Assembly (NCBI RefSeq): GCF_016820635.1
Contig: NZ_WSFU01000137.1
Span: 52,262 to 116,261 of the forward strand
DNA length: 64,000 bases
From: Anaeromonas gelatinilytica
GTDB taxonomy: Bacteria; Bacillota; Clostridia; Tissierellales; SIT17
Direction: 5' to 3'
Part shown: piece after piece, positions 27,997 through 36,163 of the stretch
How the letters are laid out: every line of letters starts with the position of its first letter
Numbering within the stretch: the stretch's first letter is position 1
Program-made: the position numbers and the translations under genes
The notes under the pieces: model-generated
What the model was told of the DNA's origin: nothing
Database searches by the model: none
What the model saw: the letters and a program-made list of their open reading frames with translations, nothing else

Positions 27997-28165
27997 GAAA
28001 ACGGAAGAGACCATGTATTGGCGCCGAAGGGGTAAGTTATAATAAGCCATATTATAATGAAACTTTCAGGCAAAAGGACCGTTTTTGGACAGAACTCTGA
28101 AGAGCGAAAGCACCGAAGGAGCAATTCCTAGATTAGGAAGAATCTCTCAGGTTTGTAACAGAGCA
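27997..28165 (+). promoter_or_regulatory. Tandem glycine riboswitch
   Basis: Two consecutive glycine aptamers. Aptamer I (27997-28087) is closed by GAAAACGG with CCGTTTT and contains GGAAGAGACC, GCGCCGAAGGGG, AAACTTTCAGGC and AAAAGGACCG. After the short linker GGACAGAA, aptamer II (~28094-28165) has CTCTGAAGAGCG, GCACCGAAGGAGC, AATCTCTCAGG and a closing CAGAG. The usual AAAGGA before the last stem reads TTTGTAA here. Tandem glycine aptamers normally turn expression on with glycine, which suits a glycine-degrading operon. Confidence 0.95.
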
Positions 28166-28196
28166 TAGGCGTCTAGGGTGTCTATGTTCTTTTTTA
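28161..28196 (+). terminator. Riboswitch expression platform (terminator)
   Basis: GAGCATAGGCGTC-TAGG-GTGTCTATGTTC followed by TTTTTT. The left arm overlaps the last P1 strand of aptamer II (CAGAG), so glycine binding and terminator formation are mutually exclusive, giving an ON switch. Confidence 0.88.
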
Positions 28197-28238
28197 GTTG
28201 AGAAAATAAACCTTTTCCTAAATAGGAGGGAGGTAATT

Positions 28239-28604
28239 ATGAAAAAAATAATAACTAATAATATTTTAGTAAATAATAAGTATTCAAAATATTATGAAGT
28301 AGAATATTTTGATATAGATTACATTGAGGTTTTGAAAAAGGTGAGAGATTGTATACATATGGGTCATAAATTATTATCTCATCCATTATCTGGAAGTGTG
28401 AAACCTAATGAAACTCCTTATAAATCAGTTATAATTTCTAAGGAAAAGGAAGAACTAGATATCAATTCATTGATGGTAATTGAAGAAAGTATTCAAACTG
28501 CTGATAAATTTATAAATAAAATTGGTAGAGTTAATTTTAAGGATAAAGTAGATGAAGATTTTCAAATTGTTGATTTATCATTGATTGATGGATGTTTTAA
28601 ATAA
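28239..28604 (+). CDS. grdX: GrdX family protein
   Basis: A 121-residue soluble protein, first gene of the operon. It has the features of GrdX, the small protein found at the head of glycine/betaine/sarcosine reductase operons: IITNN at the N-terminus, KVRDCIHMGHKLLSHPLSGSVKPNETPYKSV in two parts, and an acidic C-terminal half. Its role is not established. ATG follows GGGAGGT; the glycine riboswitch lies directly upstream. Confidence 0.9.
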   Translation: MKKIITNNILVNNKYSKYYEVEYFDIDYIEVLKKVRDCIHMGHKLLSHPLSGSVKPNETPYKSVIISKEKEELDINSLMVIEESIQTADKFINKIGRVNFKDKVDEDFQIVDLSLIDGCFK

Positions 28605-28682
28605 TAATTGGATTATATTTTAAAATATCTTGAATGGGTATAATATATTATGGTAATCAAATATAAAAAGGAGTTGAGTTTA

Positions 28683-29630
28683 ATGGAAAAAACGTATGAT
28701 GTTGTAATAATAGGATCTGGTCCAGCTGGACTTTCTGCTGGATTATATGCAGGAAGAGCAAGATTAAATACTTTGATATTGGAAAAAGAAAAAGCTGGGG
28801 GACAGATAGTTACTACAGAGGAAATAGAAAACTATCCAGGATCAATAGAAGATCCTACAGGACCTAAATTAATTGCAAGAATGGTTGAGCAAGTAGATAG
28901 CTTTGGAGTGGAAAGAAAAACTGATGAGATAAAAGAGATAAATCTAGAAGATAAGATAAAAGTTGTTAAGGGAGATAAAGGTGAATATAAAGCCAAATCT
29001 GTAATAGTAGCTACAGGAGCAAAACCTAGACTGCTAGGAGCAAAAGGAGAAAAAGAACTTACTGGAAAAGGAGTATCTTATTGTGCTACTTGTGATGCAG
29101 CATTCTTCCAAGATTTTGATGTGTATGTGATTGGTGGAGGAGATACAGCAGTTGAAGAATCTTTATTCATATCAAAATTTGCTAGAAAAGTTACTATTGT
29201 TCATAGAAGAGATGAATTAAGAGCAGCTAAATCAATTCAAGAAAAAGCATTTAAAAATGATAAAATAGATTTTATTTGGAATACAGAAGTAAAAGAAATC
29301 AAAGGTGACGGTATTGTTGAATCAATGATATTAAGAAATAGAGAAACTGGAGAAGAAAAAGAAATTGTAGCAAATGAAGAAGATGGTATGTTTGGAATAT
29401 TTGTAATGGTTGGATATATTCCACAAACTGAATTATTTAAAGGAACAATAGATATGGATGATAGAGGTTATATAATTGGTGATGAGAATATGAATACTAA
29501 TATATCAGGAGTTTTTGTTGCTGGAGACTGTAGAAAGAAAAGCTTAAGACAGGTTGTAACTGCAACATCAGATGGTGCTATTTCTGCAATTCAAGCAGAA
29601 AAATATATTGAAAATAATTTTGGAGAATAA
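28683..29630 (+). CDS. trxB: Thioredoxin reductase (grd operon)
   Basis: FAD- and NADPH-dependent thioredoxin reductase, 315 residues, electron source for glycine reductase. FAD motif VIIGSGPAGLSAGLYAGRA, redox-active disulfide C134-A-T-C137 in GVSYCATCDAAFF, NADPH motif VIGGGDTAVEE, and the C-terminal FAD motif VFVAGDCRKKSLRQVVTA. An in-frame ATG at 28650 would add 11 residues, but the ribosome site AAAGGAG lies downstream of it and serves ATG 28683. It is followed directly by its partner thioredoxin. Confidence 0.95.
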   Translation: MEKTYDVVIIGSGPAGLSAGLYAGRARLNTLILEKEKAGGQIVTTEEIENYPGSIEDPTGPKLIARMVEQVDSFGVERKTDEIKEINLEDKIKVVKGDKGEYKAKSVIVATGAKPRLLGAKGEKELTGKGVSYCATCDAAFFQDFDVYVIGGGDTAVEESLFISKFARKVTIVHRRDELRAAKSIQEKAFKNDKIDFIWNTEVKEIKGDGIVESMILRNRETGEEKEIVANEEDGMFGIFVMVGYIPQTELFKGTIDMDDRGYIIGDENMNTNISGVFVAGDCRKKSLRQVVTATSDGAISAIQAEKYIENNFGE

Positions 29631-29669
29631 TTATTTTCCTATTTTATAATAAATTAAGGAGGTTATGAG

Positions 29670-29987
29670 ATGTTAGATGTAGATAAAAAGACATTTGAAG
29701 AAGAAGTTTTACAAGCTGAAGGGTATGTGCTTGTAGATTTTTGGGGGAAAAGCTGTGAACCATGTAAAGCTTTAATGCCTCATGTAGAAGAATTAGAGAA
29801 TAAATATGGTGAAGATGTGAAATTTGTTAAACTCGATACTTCATCAGCAAGAAGATTAGCAATAAAGCAAAAGGTATTAGGACTCCCTACGATTACAATA
29901 TATAAAGGTGGAGAAAAAGTTGACGAATTAACTAAGGATGATGCTAAACCAGAAAAAATTGAAGAAATGATTAAAAAATATATATAA
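29670..29987 (+). CDS. trxA: Thioredoxin with CEPC active site (grd operon)
   Basis: A 105-residue thioredoxin that carries electrons from TrxB to selenoprotein A of glycine reductase. The fold signatures [21 protein letters not shown] and [15 protein letters not shown] are present. The active site is C29-E-P-C32 with Ser before the first Cys, instead of the WCGPC of general thioredoxins; deviating active sites are known for grd-linked thioredoxins. ATG follows AAGGAGG. A 22-nt palindrome lies between it and grdE. Confidence 0.95.
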   Translation: MLDVDKKTFEEEVLQAEGYVLVDFWGKSCEPCKALMPHVEELENKYGEDVKFVKLDTSSARRLAIKQKVLGLPTITIYKGGEKVDELTKDDAKPEKIEEMIKKYI

Positions 29988-29992
29988 ATTTT

Positions 29993-30014
29993 CTAAGACT
30001 ATATATAGTCTTAG
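29993..30014 (+). repeat. Perfect 22-nt palindrome between trxA and grdE
   Basis: CTAAGACTATA and its exact complement, without a T-tract. Could be a partial terminator, mRNA-stabilising or processing hairpin separating the electron-donor genes from the reductase genes. Confidence 0.6.
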
Positions 30015-30040
30015 TCAAACAAAAAGAGGAGGTGAAATGT

Positions 30041-31327
30041 ATGCGCCTGGAATTAGGCAATATCCTTATAAAGGATATACAATTTGGAAAAGGAACAAAG
30101 ATTGTTGATGGCGTACTTTATGTGAACAAAGAAGAACTCACTAATTTATTATTAGAAGATGAGAATATCGTAGATGTGAGCATAGAGATGGCTAGACCAG
30201 GTGAAAGCATTAGAATTACACCTGTAAAGGATGTAATTGAACCTAGAGTTAAGGTAGAAGGTCCAGGGAGTATTTTCCCGGGAGTATTATCAAAGGTGGA
30301 AACAGTAGGGACTGGTAGGACTCACGTTCTTAAAGGAGCTGCAGTTGTTACAACAGGTAAAATTGTTGCATTCCAAGAGGGAATCGTGGATATGACTGGT
30401 CCGGGAGCTGATTACACACCATTTTCTAAATTAAATAATGTTGTTATTTCTTGTGATGTGAAGGAAGGATTAAAACAACATGAACACGAAAAAACATTAA
30501 GGATGGTAGGATTAAAGTCTTCTAAATATTTAGGTGAAGTTGGTAGAAATGTTGAGCCAGATGAAGTAAATACTTATGAGACATTACCATTAATAAAAAG
30601 TATAGAAAAATATCCAGAGCTTCCAAAGGTTGCATATGTACAAATGCTTCAGAGTCAAGGTTTGATGCATGATACGTATATATATGGAGTAGATGCAAAG
30701 AAAACATTATCTACATTAATTAATCCAACCGAAATAATGGATGGTGCAATAATTAGTGGAAATTGTGTTTCTGCATGTGATAAGAACACAACTTATCATC
30801 ATTTAAACAATCCAGTAATTCATGATTTATTTGAAAAACATGGTAAAGAAATAAATTTTGTTGGTATGATTATCACTAATGAAAATGTATATCTTGCTGA
30901 TAAAGAAAGATCTTCTAACTGGACAGCTAAATTAGCTGAATATCTTGGGGTAGATGGAGTTATAATATCTCAAGAAGGGTTTGGTAATCCAGATACTGAT
31001 TTAATCATGAATTGTAAAAAGATTGAAGAGAAAGGCATAGATACTGTAATAATTACAGATGAATATGCTGGAAGAGATGGTGGAAGTCAATCTCTCGCAG
31101 ATGCTGATCCTAAAGCTGATGCAGTTGTAACTGGTGGAAATGCTAATGAAGTTATTAAATTACCACCAATGAATAAGATTATAGGAGATATTAGTGTTGT
31201 GGATAAAATTGCAGGAGGCTTTGATGGAAGTCTTGAGGATGATGGTAGTATAGTTGTAGAGATACAGGCTATAACTGGAGCTACTAATGAATTAGGTTTC
31301 AATGAGTTAACAGCTAAAGGATTTTAA
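30041..31327 (+). CDS. grdE: Glycine reductase complex component B, GrdE proprotein
   Basis: Precursor of the alpha and beta subunits of substrate-specific protein B of glycine reductase. 428 residues, starting MRLELGNILIKDIQFGKGTK. The self-cleavage site is visible as ISGNC242VSACDKN; in the characterised family the chain is cut before this Cys, which becomes the pyruvoyl group that forms a Schiff base with glycine. A GTG 9 nt upstream is in frame but lies in the ribosome site AGAGGAGGTG, so ATG 30041 is used. Sits between trxA and grdA. Confidence 0.95.
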   Translation: MRLELGNILIKDIQFGKGTKIVDGVLYVNKEELTNLLLEDENIVDVSIEMARPGESIRITPVKDVIEPRVKVEGPGSIFPGVLSKVETVGTGRTHVLKGAAVVTTGKIVAFQEGIVDMTGPGADYTPFSKLNNVVISCDVKEGLKQHEHEKTLRMVGLKSSKYLGEVGRNVEPDEVNTYETLPLIKSIEKYPELPKVAYVQMLQSQGLMHDTYIYGVDAKKTLSTLINPTEIMDGAIISGNCVSACDKNTTYHHLNNPVIHDLFEKHGKEINFVGMIITNENVYLADKERSSNWTAKLAEYLGVDGVIISQEGFGNPDTDLIMNCKKIEEKGIDTVIITDEYAGRDGGSQSLADADPKADAVVTGGNANEVIKLPPMNKIIGDISVVDKIAGGFDGSLEDDGSIVVEIQAITGATNELGFNELTAKGF

Positions 31328-31358
31328 TTTAAAATTAGAAAAAGAAAGGATGTTATAG

Positions 31359-31835
31359 ATGAGCTTATATGATGGTAAAAAAGTAGTCATCATAGGGGAC
31401 AGAGATGGCATACCAGGTCCTGCTATGGAAGAATGCTTAAAGTCAACAGGAGCAGAAATAGTATTTTCATCAACTGAGTGTTTTGTCTGAACTGCCGCAG
31501 GAGCAATGGACTTAGAAAATCAAAAAAGGGTTAAAGAAATAACTGAAAAACATGGTGCAGAAAATGTAATCGTTGTTTTAGGTGCTGCTGAAGCAGAAGC
31601 TGCAGGATTAGCTGCAGAAACTGTAACAGCTGGAGACCCAACTTTTGCAGGTCCATTAGCAGGAGTCCAGTTAGGACTTAGAGTATATCATGCCGTTGAA
31701 CCACAATTTAAAGATGAAGTAGATTCTGATGTATATGAAGATCAAATCGGAATGATGGAGATGGTTCTTGAAGTAGACGAAATCATTGAAGAAATGACAG
31801 ATATTAGAGAAGAGTTTTGTAAATTTGATGATTAA
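31359..31835 (+). CDS. grdA: Glycine reductase selenoprotein A (selenocysteine at residue 44)
   Basis: Small selenoprotein of glycine reductase, 158 residues when UGA is read as selenocysteine. It starts [20 protein letters not shown]. The in-frame TGA at 31488-31490 is codon 44 in the motif C-F-V-U-T, the position used in known GrdA proteins; it receives the carboxymethyl group from protein B and passes it to protein C. Without readthrough only the C-terminal 109 residues would be called, which is wrong. Ribosome site GAAAGGA precedes ATG. The coding sequence continues to [13 protein letters not shown] Asp-rich end and TAA at 31835. Confidence 0.96.
31486..31516 (+). promoter_or_regulatory. 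Possible grdA SECIS hairpin
   Basis: The stretch starting at the Sec UGA can fold as TCTGA / TTAGA outer stem with an inner TGC-cgcagga-GCA hairpin. Bacterial SECIS elements lie directly after the UGA, so placement is right; the exact fold is a hand prediction. Confidence 0.45.
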
Positions 31836-31870
31836 TAAATATACCCGAAAATTTTGAGAGGGGGGAAATA

Positions 31871-33178
31871 ATGAGTAAAATAAAAATAGTACATTATATT
31901 AATCAGTTTTTCGCTGGTATTGGTGGTGAAGAAAAAGCAGATTATAAGCCAGAGGTGAGAGAGTCAATTGTAGGTCCTGGTATGGAGTTTAATAAAAGAT
32001 TTGGTGATGAAGCTGAAATAGTAGCTACCATAATATGTGGAGATTCATATTTTAATGAAAATATTGATAAAGCGAAATCTGAAATTATTGACATGGTAAG
32101 AAAGTATAGGCCTGACTTATTTATTGCAGGTCCTGCCTTCAATGCTGGAAGATATGGTGTAGCATGTGGAACTATAGCTAATGCAGTAAAAGAAGAGCTT
32201 AGTATACCGGTATTAAGCGGTATGTACGAGGAAAATCCTGGTGCTGATATGTTTAAGAAGGATATTTATATAATGCATACAAAAAATAGTGCTGCAGGAA
32301 TGAGAAAAGCTATTAAAACTATGGCTCCTTTTGCAATTAAACTTGCTAAGGGAGAAGATATTGGTTCCCCAAATGAAGAAGGATATATGGCTAGAGGAAA
32401 TAGGAAAAATTATTTTGCTGATAAGAGAGGGTCTACTAGAGCTGTAGATATGCTTATCAAAAAGCTAAATAAAGAAAAGTATGAAACTGAATTTCCAATG
32501 CCAAATTTTGATAGAGTAGATCCAAATCCTGCTATCAAAGATATATCTAAATCAAAGGTTGCTTTAGTGACTTCAGGCGGTATTGTTCCTAAAGGAAATC
32601 CTGATCATATAGAATCATCTAGTGCCTCTAAATATGGTAAGTATGATATTCAAGGAATTAGTGATTTAACTAGTGAAACTTATGAAACAGCTCATGGAGG
32701 GTATGACCCAGTTTATGCAAATGAAGATGCAGATAGAGTACTTCCTGTAGATGTATTAAGAGATTTAGAAAATGAAGGTAAAATAGGAGAACTTCATAGA
32801 TATTTCTATACTACTACTGGAAATGGAACTGCTGTTGCTAGTGCTAAGGCATTTGCAGAAGAATTTGCTAAGGAGCTTATAGCTGATGGAGTAAATGCAG
32901 TTATATTAACTTCTACCTGAGGCACCTGTACACGTTGCGGTGCGACAATGGTTAAAGAAATTGAAAGAGCAGGTTTGCCAGTAGTTCATATGTGTACTGT
33001 AGTACCTATATCATTAACAGTTGGTGCTAATAGAATTGTTCCAACTATTGCAATTCCTCATCCCTTAGGAGATCCAAACTTAGATAAAGATGAAGAAAAA
33101 GCTTTAAGAAAAAGTTTGGTTGAAAGAGCATTAAAAGCTCTTGAAATTGAAGTTGATGGTCAAAAAGTATTTGAATAA
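31871..33178 (+). CDS. grdB: Glycine reductase protein B selenoprotein subunit (selenocysteine at residue 350)
   Basis: Gamma subunit of protein B, the catalytic selenoprotein that cleaves the glycine C-N bond. 435 residues with readthrough. It begins MSKIKIVHYINQFFAGIGGE; the in-frame TGA at 32918-32920 is codon 350, in STUGTCTRCGATMVKEIERA, matching the UxxCxxC motif and Sec position of known GrdB. The downstream part ends GQKVFE and TAA. A hairpin with a short T-run follows, before grdC. ATG is behind GAGGGGGG. Confidence 0.96.
32918..32946 (+). promoter_or_regulatory. Likely grdB SECIS hairpin
   Basis: Directly after the Sec TGA, GCACC (32922-32926) and GGTGC (32939-32943) pair around a 12-nt loop. 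Confidence 0.55.
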
Positions 33179-33183
33179 AATTA

Positions 33184-33212
33184 TAAGGGTGATAGAAATA
33201 TCACCCTTTTTT
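33184..33212 (+). terminator. Partial terminator between grdB and grdC
   Basis: AAGGGTGATA-gaaa-TATCACCCTT with TTTT after it. Placed inside the operon, it may lower grdCD expression relative to grdEAB. Confidence 0.75.
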
Positions 33213-33248
33213 AAAACATCTAATTAATAATTTTCGGAGGTGAATATC

Positions 33249-34784
33249 ATGTCATATTCAGTAATAAAAGGGTCATCTTATGTATTAGTGCATACACCAG
33301 ATATGGTAATGCATAATGGTACTACTCAAACTATAGAAAGACATGTAAATCCAGAATCAGAATATCTAAAAAAAATTGATAAACATTTAAGAAGTTATGA
33401 TGAAGTCATTAGTTATCCTGCAAATCAAACTTATATAGGTAATATGACACCAGAAGAATTAAGAGATTATAATCTTCCATGGTATGATAAGAAAATTGAA
33501 GGAGCAGACAGATATGGTAAATTTGGTGAAATAATGCCTCAAGATGAATTCATAGGTCTAATGAAGATAGTCGATGTATTTGATCTTGTAGTATTAGAAA
33601 GTTCTTTTATAAATACTATAAAAGATAAGTTGACTAAACATCCTATATTTACGAATGAGCTTATAGAGAAATTAAAAGATGGTGAAGAAATATCAATTAT
33701 AGAAAAAGAAATAAAAGAGAATCATGCAGAAGCTCTATACAATGATGGAAATGTAGTAGGATGTATTAAAAGAGCTCATGACATTGATCCAAATCTTAAT
33801 GCTCATGTAATATTTGAAAATTTAGTTGTTAAAGCTTCAGGAGTATTATCTATGCTTAATTTATTAGAAAAAAATAGTATTAATCCAGAAGATATTGACT
33901 ATGTTATAGAATGTTCAGAAGAAGCATGTGGAGATATGAATCAGAGAGGTGGAGGGAATTTTGCTAAATCGATAGCAGAGATATCAGGTTGTATAAATGC
34001 TACAGGTTCAGATACAAGAGGTTTTTGTGCAGCTCCTACTCATTCATTAATAGAAGCAGCTGCATTAGTTCAATCGGAAATTTATGAAAATGTAGTTATT
34101 GTTGCTGGTGGTGCTACTGCTAAATTAGGTATGAATGGTAAAGATCATATAAAGAAAGATATGCCTATATTAGAGGATGTATTAGGAGGTTTTGCTATAT
34201 TAGTAAGCAAGAATGATGGAGTTAATCCTATTATAAGAACTGATTTAGTAGGAAGACATACAGTAGGGACTGGTTCTTCACCTCAAGCTGTTATTACATC
34301 TTTAATAACAACTCCATTAGATAAAGGAGATTTGAAAATTACAGATATAGATAAATATTCAGTGGAAATGCAAAATCCAGATATTACGAAACCGGCAGGA
34401 GCTGGTGATGTTCCTACATCAAATTATAAAATGATAGGTGCATTAGGAGTTAAGAGAAAAGAAATTGATAGAAAAGAATTAATGAATTTTGTAACTGGTC
34501 ATGGTTTACCTGGATGGGCACCAACTCAAGGGCATATTCCATCAGGAGTTCCTTATGTAGGCTTTGCTAGGAAGGATATGCTTGATGGAAATATAAATAG
34601 AGCAATGATAGTAGGTAAAGGTAGTTTATTCTTAGGTAGAATGACTAATCTATTTGATGGAGTATCTGTAGTAATTGAAAAAAATAATGGTGTATTAGAT
34701 GAAGCTACAGGAGTATCTGAAGAAAAAATCAGATCAATGGTGGCAGAAGCTATGAGAGATTTTGCATCACACCTATTAAAATAG
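33249..34784 (+). CDS. grdC: Glycine reductase protein C beta subunit GrdC
   Basis: Larger subunit of protein C, which releases acetyl phosphate. 511 residues with a FabH/thiolase-like central fold: VLSMLNLLEKNSINPEDIDY, then ECSEEACGDMNQRGGGNFAK, AEISGCINATGSDTRGFCAAP and ATVIVAGGATAKLG-like VVIVAGGATAKLGMNGK. The C-terminal half has GHGLPGWAPTQGHIPSGVPY. The start is ATG 33249 behind CGGAGGTGA; the GTG at 33240 is inside the ribosome site. It is 14 nt upstream of grdD. Confidence 0.94.
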   Translation: MSYSVIKGSSYVLVHTPDMVMHNGTTQTIERHVNPESEYLKKIDKHLRSYDEVISYPANQTYIGNMTPEELRDYNLPWYDKKIEGADRYGKFGEIMPQDEFIGLMKIVDVFDLVVLESSFINTIKDKLTKHPIFTNELIEKLKDGEEISIIEKEIKENHAEALYNDGNVVGCIKRAHDIDPNLNAHVIFENLVVKASGVLSMLNLLEKNSINPEDIDYVIECSEEACGDMNQRGGGNFAKSIAEISGCINATGSDTRGFCAAPTHSLIEAAALVQSEIYENVVIVAGGATAKLGMNGKDHIKKDMPILEDVLGGFAILVSKNDGVNPIIRTDLVGRHTVGTGSSPQAVITSLITTPLDKGDLKITDIDKYSVEMQNPDITKPAGAGDVPTSNYKMIGALGVKRKEIDRKELMNFVTGHGLPGWAPTQGHIPSGVPYVGFARKDMLDGNINRAMIVGKGSLFLGRMTNLFDGVSVVIEKNNGVLDEATGVSEEKIRSMVAEAMRDFASHLLK

Positions 34785-34798
34785 TAGGGGGTGAAATT

Positions 34799-35983
34799 AT
34801 GAATGAAGATAAAGTAAAAGGATTAATAGGAAAGATATTTAACGATATTGCTACTGGAATAGAAACTGGTAAATTTGCTGAGAAGATAAAAGTAGGTATA
34901 ACATTATTAGGAAGTGAACATGGCATAGAAAATATTGTGAAAGGTGCAGAATTAGCTTCAGGAAGAAGTGGTTCTTATGAAGTTATTCTTATTGGTCCAA
35001 AAGTGGATACAAAATTGAAAATAGTAGAAGCTGAAACAGAAGAAGAACAACATAAAAAAATGGAGGAATTATTAGACTCTAAAGAAATAGATGCAGCTGT
35101 AACTATGCATTATAATTTTCCAATAGGTGTATCAACTGTAGGTAGAGTTATAACACCTGGGATAGGAAAGGAAATGTATATTGCTACAACTACCGGGACA
35201 TCGTCTCCTCATAGGGTAGAAGCTATGGTAAAAAATGGTTTGTATGGTATTATTACAGCTAAATCAATGGGTATAAAAGAACCTTTAGTGGGAATTCTTA
35301 ATGTAGATGGAGCAAGACAGGTTGAAAGAGCATTAAAAGAATTATCTGATAATGGATATGAAATTAATTTCTCTGAATCGATGAGGAAAGACGGTGGCTC
35401 CATAATGAGAGGAAATGATTTGCTTACTGGAACACCAGATGTGATGATTACTGATAGTTTGACAGGAAACCTTCTTATGAAGATATTTTCTTCTTTTAAT
35501 ACAGGAGGAAGTTATGAAGCTTTAGGATATGGATATGGTCCTGGAATAGGAGATGGATATAAGAAAAATATTCTTATACTTTCAAGGGCTTCAGGGATTC
35601 CTGTGGTAGCAAATGCTATTGAATATGCTGCTAAACTTGCTAAAGGTAATATTTTGGAAATATCTAAGGATGAACACAAGAAAGCAAAAGATGCAAAATA
35701 TGAAGGTATTTTAAAAGCTTTAACTAAAGAAAAAAATAAATCTAGTAATTCTGATGAAGATATTGTAGCTCCTAAAAAAGAAATTGTAACTGGGTCCATA
35801 TCAGGTATAGATATCATGGAGTTAGAAGATGCTGTTAAGGAATTGTGGAAAAATGGTATATATGCTGAGAGTGGTATGGGATGTACTGGACCTATAGTTA
35901 TGGTTAATGAAGATAAATTATCAAAGGCTATTGAAGTGCTTAGAAAAGCAGAGTATACAACTCAAGAATCAGATCCATGTTAA
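34799..35983 (+). CDS. grdD: Glycine reductase protein C alpha subunit GrdD
   Basis: Smaller subunit of protein C, 394 residues, related in its central part to fatty-acid synthesis protein PlsX-like folds (GTPDVMITDSLTGNLLMKIF). It cleaves the selenoether and carries the acetyl thioester before phosphorolysis to acetyl phosphate. Cys362 in YAESGMGCTGPIVMV near the C-terminus is the probable acyl-carrying residue. ATG follows AGGGGGTG. Last gene of the operon. Confidence 0.94.
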   Translation: MNEDKVKGLIGKIFNDIATGIETGKFAEKIKVGITLLGSEHGIENIVKGAELASGRSGSYEVILIGPKVDTKLKIVEAETEEEQHKKMEELLDSKEIDAAVTMHYNFPIGVSTVGRVITPGIGKEMYIATTTGTSSPHRVEAMVKNGLYGIITAKSMGIKEPLVGILNVDGARQVERALKELSDNGYEINFSESMRKDGGSIMRGNDLLTGTPDVMITDSLTGNLLMKIFSSFNTGGSYEALGYGYGPGIGDGYKKNILILSRASGIPVVANAIEYAAKLAKGNILEISKDEHKKAKDAKYEGILKALTKEKNKSSNSDEDIVAPKKEIVTGSISGIDIMELEDAVKELWKNGIYAESGMGCTGPIVMVNEDKLSKAIEVLRKAEYTTQESDPC

Positions 35984-36041
35984 TTTTAAAGCATTAACGT
36001 AATGTATTATACAATTTTTAAAATCTATGCTATAATTTTTG

Positions 36042-36079
36042 TTAAGAGAATAAATAATTTTAATTATTTATTCTCTTAA
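36042..36079 (+). repeat. Long perfect hairpin in the leader of the BMP lipoprotein gene
   Basis: TTAAGAGAATAAATAATT and its exact complement (18 + 18 bp, 2-nt loop), no T-tract. A TATAAT at 36031-36036 would place a transcript start close to its 5' edge, so it could be a 5' mRNA stabiliser; alternatively it ends the grd operon. Confidence 0.55.
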
Positions 36080-36163
36080 TTAATGGTTTAAAAGAACTTT
36101 TATTAGGATATAAATAATTCTAGATTAAAGTTCTAAATTTTTAAAAATTAAGGAGGGTATTAG

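Noticed and set aside
36000..36163. Possible purine riboswitch before the nucleoside-type lipoprotein gene
   Set aside because: The leader has one long AT-rich perfect hairpin and none of the conserved junction or loop sequences of purine aptamers.
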